Assembly: GCF_018873765.1 (NCBI RefSeq)
Contig: NC_057926.1
Span: 49,839,043-49,903,042 of the forward strand
Origin: Telopea speciosissima
Lineage: Eukaryota; Streptophyta; Magnoliopsida; Proteales; Proteaceae
Direction of reading: 5' to 3'
Length of the DNA stretch: 64,000 bases
Shown here: one piece after another, positions 59,270 through 64,000 of the stretch
Layout: each line of letters starts with the position of its first letter
Position numbering within the stretch: position 1 is the first letter of the stretch
Made by a program: the position numbers and the translations under genes
Notes under the pieces: model-generated
Database searches by the model: none
Seen by the model: the letters and a program-made list of their open reading frames with translations, nothing else
What the model was told of the DNA's origin: nothing

Positions 59270-61665
59270 GGGCATGCTGCTCTCTCCACATAAGCTAGCA
59301 AGTGATAGAAACATGGGAGGAGGGACAGTCATGGGCAGCGGGTCATTTCACTAGGAGGGGGAGAGAGAGCTAGACACATGGTTCTGTAGTCCAACATCTT
59401 AACCAGCCTTTTTCCATATTGGGTAAGGGTTGGGCACGTCGCCACTTTAGGTAAGTTAGCGGGCGACAAATACATGTGGGGGGGGGGGGGGGCAACCATG
59501 GGTAGGGGGTCATTTCATTGGGAGGGTGAGAGAGGCAGACATGGTTGGGGAGCCTGACGACGTGCACAACCTTTTCCCATATTAGGCAAGCGTTGGGCAT
59601 GCCACCCACTCCAGGTAAGCTAGCGAGCGACAAACACTCGCTAGGAGGGACAACCATAGGTAGGGGTTATTTCACTAGGGGGGGGGGAAATAGGCAGACA
59701 CATGGTTGGGCAGCCCGATGGCGTGCATGGACTCATATTGGGCAAGGATTGGGCACACCGTCCACTCTAGGTAGGCTAGTGAACGACATATACATGGGAG
59801 GGGGGGACAACCATAGGAGTGTACCAATTCATTGGGAGGGGGAGAGAGGCAAACACATGGCTGGGCAGCTCGGTGGTGTGCCCAACCTTTTCCCTTATTG
59901 GGCAAGGGTGGGCACGTTGTCCACTCTAGGTAATCTAGTGGGTGACATACACATGGGAGGGGGAGAGGCAGACACATGGTTGGGCAGTCCGACGACATGC
60001 TCAACTTTTTTCTCATATTGGCCAAGGGTTGGGCATGTCGACCACTCCAGGTAAATTAGTAAGAGACAGAGATATGGGAGGGGGGAGAGTCATGGGCAGG
60101 AGGTCATTTCACTAGGAGGGAGAGAGAGAGAGGTAGACACATGGTTGTGTAGCCCGACGGCTTGCCAAGCCTTTTCCAATATTGGGTATGGGAGGAGGGA
60201 CAGTCATGGGCAGGGGGTCATTTCACTAGGAGGGGGAGAGAGGTAGACACATAGTTGTGTAGCCCGACGGCTTGCCCAACCTTTTCCCATATTGGGTAAG
60301 GGTTGGGCACGTCGCCGCTCTAGGTAAGTTAGCGGGCGACAAATACATGTGGGGGGGGGGCAGCTATGGGTAGGGGTCATTTCATTGGGAGGATGAGAGA
60401 GGCAGACACGTGGTTGGGGAGCCTGGCAGTGTGTACAACCTTTTCCCATATTGGGCAAGCGTTGGGCATGCCACCCACTTCAGGTAAGCTAGCGAGCGGC
60501 AAACACATGCGAGGGGGGACAACCATGGGTAGGGGTTATTTCACTAGGAGGAGGAAAGAGGTAGACACATGGTTGGGCAACCCGGTGGTATGCACGGGCT
60601 TTTTCCATATTGGGTAAGGGTTGGGCACACCGTCCACTCTAGGTAGGCTAGTGAGCGACATATACATGGGTGGGGGAACAACCATAGGTATAGACCAATT
60701 CATTGGGAGGGGGAGAGAGGCAGACAAATGGTTGGGCAGCTCGGTGGCGTGCCCAGCCTTTTCCCTTATTGGGCAAGGGTGGGCACGTCATCCACTCTAG
60801 GTAATCTAATGGGAGACATACACATGGGAGGGGGAGAGAGGCAGACACATGGTTGGGCAGCCCGACGACGTGCTCAACTTTTTTCTCATATTGGGTAAGG
60901 GTTGGGCATGTTGTCTGCTCCAGGTAAGTTAGTAAGAGGTCAAGATATGAGAGGGGGGTGGACAACCGTGGGCATCATTTCACTAGGAGGGGAGAGAGAG
61001 GCAAATACATGATTGGGCAGTCCGGTAGTGTGCCCAACCTTTTCCATATTGAGAAAGGGTTAGGTATGCCACTCGCTCTAAGTAATCTAGCAGGTGACAG
61101 ACACACGGGAGGGGGGGACAACCATGGACATAGCTCATTCACTAGGAGGGGAGGGGGGAGAGAGGCAAATATATGGTTGAGCAACCTAACGATGTGGTCA
61201 ACTTTTTTCCCATATTGGGTAAGAGCTGGGCACATCGTTCGCTCCATGTAAGATAGCGAGTGGCAGACACATGGGAGGGGATGGGGGGGACAACCATGGG
61301 CAAGTTCATTTTACTAAGAGGGGAGAGAGGCAAACACATGGTTGGACAGTCTGGTGGCGTGCCCAACCTTTTCCCATATTGAGCAAGGGTTGGGCACACT
61401 GGCCACTCCAAGTATGCTACCAAGCAGCTGAGACATGGGGGGGGGGGGAGTCACGAGCAAGGGTCATTTCACTGAGAAGGGGGAGAGAGGCAGACAAATG
61501 ATTGGATAGCCGATGGTATGCCCAACTTTTTCCCATATTGGGCAAGGGCTGGGCATGCTGCTTGCTCCAGGTAAGCCAGCGAGCGCCATACACATGGGAA
61601 GGGGGGGGGAATCATGGGTAGGGTTCATTTCAATGGGAGAGAAAAAGAGGCAGACACATGGCTAG
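59270..61665. repeat. Minisatellite of ~160-bp units with an 872-bp higher-order period
   Basis: About 15-16 units, each with 'TTTTCCCATATTGGGCAAGG', 'CTCTAGGTAAGCTAGCGAG', 'ACACATGGGAGGGGG', 'GGTCATTTCACTAGGAGGGG' and 'GAGAGAGGCAGACACATGG'. Spacing alternates between about 160 and 115-120 bases. Diagnostic variants recur at a constant offset: CATATT at 59415/60288, the GCGTTGGG variant at 59590/60459, AGGTAGGCTAG at 59769/60641 and AGGTAATCTA at 59928/60799, so a five- to six-unit block of about 872 bp is itself duplicated (from 59315 and 60190). A fused junction is visible at about 60188. Long open frames here (up to 169 codons) come from the repeat and are not genes. Confidence 0.9.
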
Positions 61666-61705
61666 GTGGGTTTGCATGATAGTTTAAGTATTGAGTATTT
61701 CTTAG

Positions 61706-62557
61706 GCGACAAGGTTTCTTTTAAGAAAGAGTGCATTTATTGATGTAGAGAAGAAGATGATTTATATGCTGGAGAGCAAATTTGGCAGGGCATTTTCATA
61801 TACAATTAAAGGAATTTGCAAGGATATTGAGTACTTCAAACATTCATCCCAGACAATGGAAATACTCCTAAGGGGTATTGAGATGAGTGTCCTTGTCTTA
61901 ACAAACAGCTTCTGGCCTGCATTTCGATCCATGGATGTTAGGCTTCCACACAAGCTTAATGTCTGTCAGGACATTTTCAACGAGTTCTATTTGGAAAAGC
62001 ACAAAAGGAGATGTTTAACGTTGATAAGGTCACTTGGTCTTTGTGTCCTGAAGGCAAAGTTCCCAATAGGTGAAAAGGAGCTCAAAGTGCCACTATTTCA
62101 GGCTATCGTTTTGATGTTTTTTATTGATGCCCAAAAGCTTAGCTTTCAAGACATCAAGGATTCTTCAGATATTGAGAATAAAGAGCTCAGAAAGACTCTG
62201 CAGTCTCTTGCATGTGAAAAATTATGTGTACTTCGAAAGATCCCCGTAGGCAGAAATGTGAGGGATAATGACTCATTTGTTTTCAACAAAGAATTTAGTT
62301 CCCCACACGACAACATAAAGGTAAATCCAATCCAAATGGAATACTTTCTGAAGGAGAATACAAATGCTACTACACAAGTATTCGGCAATCGTATATATCA
62401 GGTCAGAGCAGCTATTGCCCGAATAATGAAGAAAAGGAGAAAGCTTAGCTTAACCGACTTGAAAACTGAGCTCCTCCAGCAGATAGAGGAGCTCTTTGAA
62501 CTGGAATTACTGGAGCTGGACAAGAGTGATCTGCAAATATTGCACTATCTGACTTGA
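61706..62557 (+). pseudogene. Intronless, 5'-truncated cullin-4 retrocopy
   Basis: The frame from the Met at 61757 (266 codons, no stop), extended upstream as 'LLRKSAFIDVEKK' to about 61706, follows the C-terminal third of plant cullin-4. It reads 'GIEMSVLVLTNSFWPAF', 'LPHKLNVCQDIFNEFYLEKH', 'VLMFFIDAQKLSFQDIKDSS', 'LRKTLQSLACEKLCVL', 'DDSF'-like 'NDSFVFNKEF' and 'VRAAIARIMKKRR'. The neddylation-site context (R-I-M-K) remains. The next winged-helix segment is shortened by about 13 residues between 'TELLQQ' and 'IEELFELELLELDKSD'. The frame ends 'LQILHYLT', as cullins end in YLA. The functional gene has many introns here, so the lack of introns and missing 5' two-thirds mark it as a processed copy. 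It starts right at the edge of the minisatellite. An open frame this long leaves expression possible. Confidence 0.85.
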
Positions 62558-64000
62558 TCCATATCAGCTCATTATAGGTACTCCTTGTCCTTGTAAATGA
62601 AAACATGAAACGGCTGTCCTCTCTACAGCTAGCCTCAGTGAATAGTGATTCTTTGGTACACCCATTGGTGGAATGTACATGAATCTATATTTTTTTTAAA
62701 AATAGAATAAAAAAGATAGATTCGGGGGCTGAGTTCAGTTCTGTTCTGCCAAAAAAATATATATATTTCTTGGGCTATGATGCAATTTTCTCTCAACAAG
62801 TGTGTGGGTTTCTCTGGTTTTCAAATTTGTTCAGTGGATTATAGTTGTCTGCTGAACTCTGTCAATTTACTTTTTATTTTCCATTCCATGGATATTGCAT
62901 TAACACTTTTGCTTTTCCCCTCTTTTATTGTTTTTTTTCCCCCCTTCATTTGCTCTTTATATTCTTAAAGCAAAAGGAGATGGAGAGAGTGGTGACTGGA
63001 ATTGGATATTTGGGGCTATTTATTATGAGTTTAAAGGAACCAATCTATCGTTATGATTTAGATAGAGTTTGGAGATCTTTTTGTAGTGTCCCCTCTTATT
63101 TGGGGTTGGGGATGAACGAATGATGCCCAAAAACCGTAGGGTTTAATTATTTAGATCTTCATTCTTTTATATATATATATATATATTTTTAAGAGGGTTG
63201 ATGTTAAGACCTGATCACAATAAGCATTCTAAAATGGGCAAATCTACTAGTCTCACTAGCATCTTAAAATATTTTTCTTTGGGAAAAAAGTATACATCTT
63301 AGATACAACCCAACTCAGCCTTATCCCATTAAATGGGATTGGTTACATGGATCATCAACTCTATTCAAAGCCATGTTGTTACTAGTCCTAAGCTATGTTT
63401 GTCTTTTCTCATCACTTCTCTATAGTCATTTTAGGTTTAGCTTAGTACTTTTTGTTCTTATAATCTAAGTCAAATCACCTCTCCATACTGGAGCATTATT
63501 TATGAAGATTCTTTCCTATGTGGGAAAAACCAATTTGACATTGAATCATCCAAGGTTAATGGGATCTAGGCACCCCCTTTTGCGTAAAATTTTCCATGCA
63601 ACTAATGGGATACGGCTTCGATTTTATTTTTCATATTTTACATCTGATAAAATTTTCTTATCATAGAGCTTCTAACAAGGCTTCCAACTTCAATTAAATG
63701 TGACACATTGGGTTACTTTAGCAGGTTAAACACCAAAAATATTGTAAATGAATTAAATGAATGGGTTTCTTTTTCCATAAATAAAAGAGTAAAAAGAAAT
63801 TACAGTAACTGTTAGAAATTCTCAATCTCCTCTTCATTGATCTCAACCATGAGAAAACATGTTATAATCACCAAGGCTTCCCTTGGTTCCAAAGAAATGC
63901 AAAAATTCTTCAAAAAAAAAAAGAAACTCAAAAAATTTCTTGAGAAATGAAATATACTTTATAGGATAATAAGTATTTTTTTTTTTTTTTGGTATTTGGA
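62558..64000. other. Right edge, no gene seen
   Basis: Sequence after the cullin copy is AT-rich with short open frames only, a (TA)n run near 63166-63187, and a LINE-type tail. Nothing here is supported as coding. Confidence 0.6.
63303..63480 (+). mobile_element. LINE 3' tail fragment
   Basis: Begins 'CCCAACTCAGCCTTATCCCA' and continues 'TTAAATGGGATTGG.TACATGGATCA', the wording of the conserved 3' end of a common plant LINE family (known in the form 'cagccttatccca.taaatggg.tcggctacatgga'). No coding part is attached. Confidence 0.6.

Noticed and set aside
59545-60054. 169-codon open frame on the plus strand, with other long frames on both strands around it
   Set aside because: It runs through the minisatellite, uses the repeat unit in changing frames and resembles no protein. 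Long frames are expected where a GC-rich unit without stops is repeated.

Overview
This window is nuclear DNA of a flowering plant. Its genes have GT-AG (and two GC-AG) introns, plant-specific families are present, and the intergenic and intronic space is filled with small plant transposons (MITEs, a SINE family, LINE and copia fragments), AT- and CT-rich microsatellites and unusually many poly-C/poly-G runs. The genus cannot be fixed from the sequence. No prokaryotic feature, CRISPR array or viral genome is visible.

Layout, left to right. (1) 1-2480, minus strand: the first two coding exons of an extra-large G protein (XLG); the rest of the gene lies beyond the left edge. (2) 6085-7887, plus: a two-exon secreted cysteine-rich defensin-like peptide whose 1.5 kb intron carries four MITEs. 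(3) 7888-11600: repeat cluster with a tandem duplication interrupted by a hAT-type element with a clear target-site duplication. (4) 11779-18429, plus: a chloroplast DUF760 protein of the 'UV-B-induced protein At3g17800' type, with a 5.3 kb first coding intron full of repeats. (5) 18430-27860: gene-poor, with SINEs, MITEs and a local duplication. (6) 27861-29622, plus: an XTH30-like xyloglucan endotransglucosylase/hydrolase, followed by a 124-bp triplication. (7) 31197-41569, minus: anthranilate synthase beta subunit, eight exons over 10.4 kb, with a 6.3 kb intron holding a copia remnant, a SINE and a 624-bp insertion with a perfect 13-bp target duplication. (8) 41770-49080: gene-poor, MITE-rich, with a LINE fragment. 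(9) 49885-57569, plus: an ALKBH10-type 2OG-Fe(II) oxygenase-fold protein, eight exons, which appears to lack the canonical metal-binding histidines and has two consecutive GC-AG introns. (10) 58100-62557: a decayed block with a 120-bp hairpin, a frameshifted DUF4408/DUF761 pseudogene, a 2.4 kb minisatellite with an 872-bp higher-order period, and an intronless 5'-truncated cullin-4 retrocopy. (11) 62558-64000: no gene seen, one LINE 3' tail.

The genes do not form a pathway. They are independent plant genes for G-protein signalling, a secreted peptide, a plastid protein, cell-wall remodelling, tryptophan biosynthesis and possible RNA-methylation biology. I reconstructed all spliced frames by eye; every intron phase given is consistent with an uninterrupted reading frame. 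I did not find a clearly new biological system. The strongest candidates for follow-up are the ALKBH10-like protein without visible iron ligands, the 10-cysteine secreted peptide, and the higher-order minisatellite next to the cullin-4 retrocopy.
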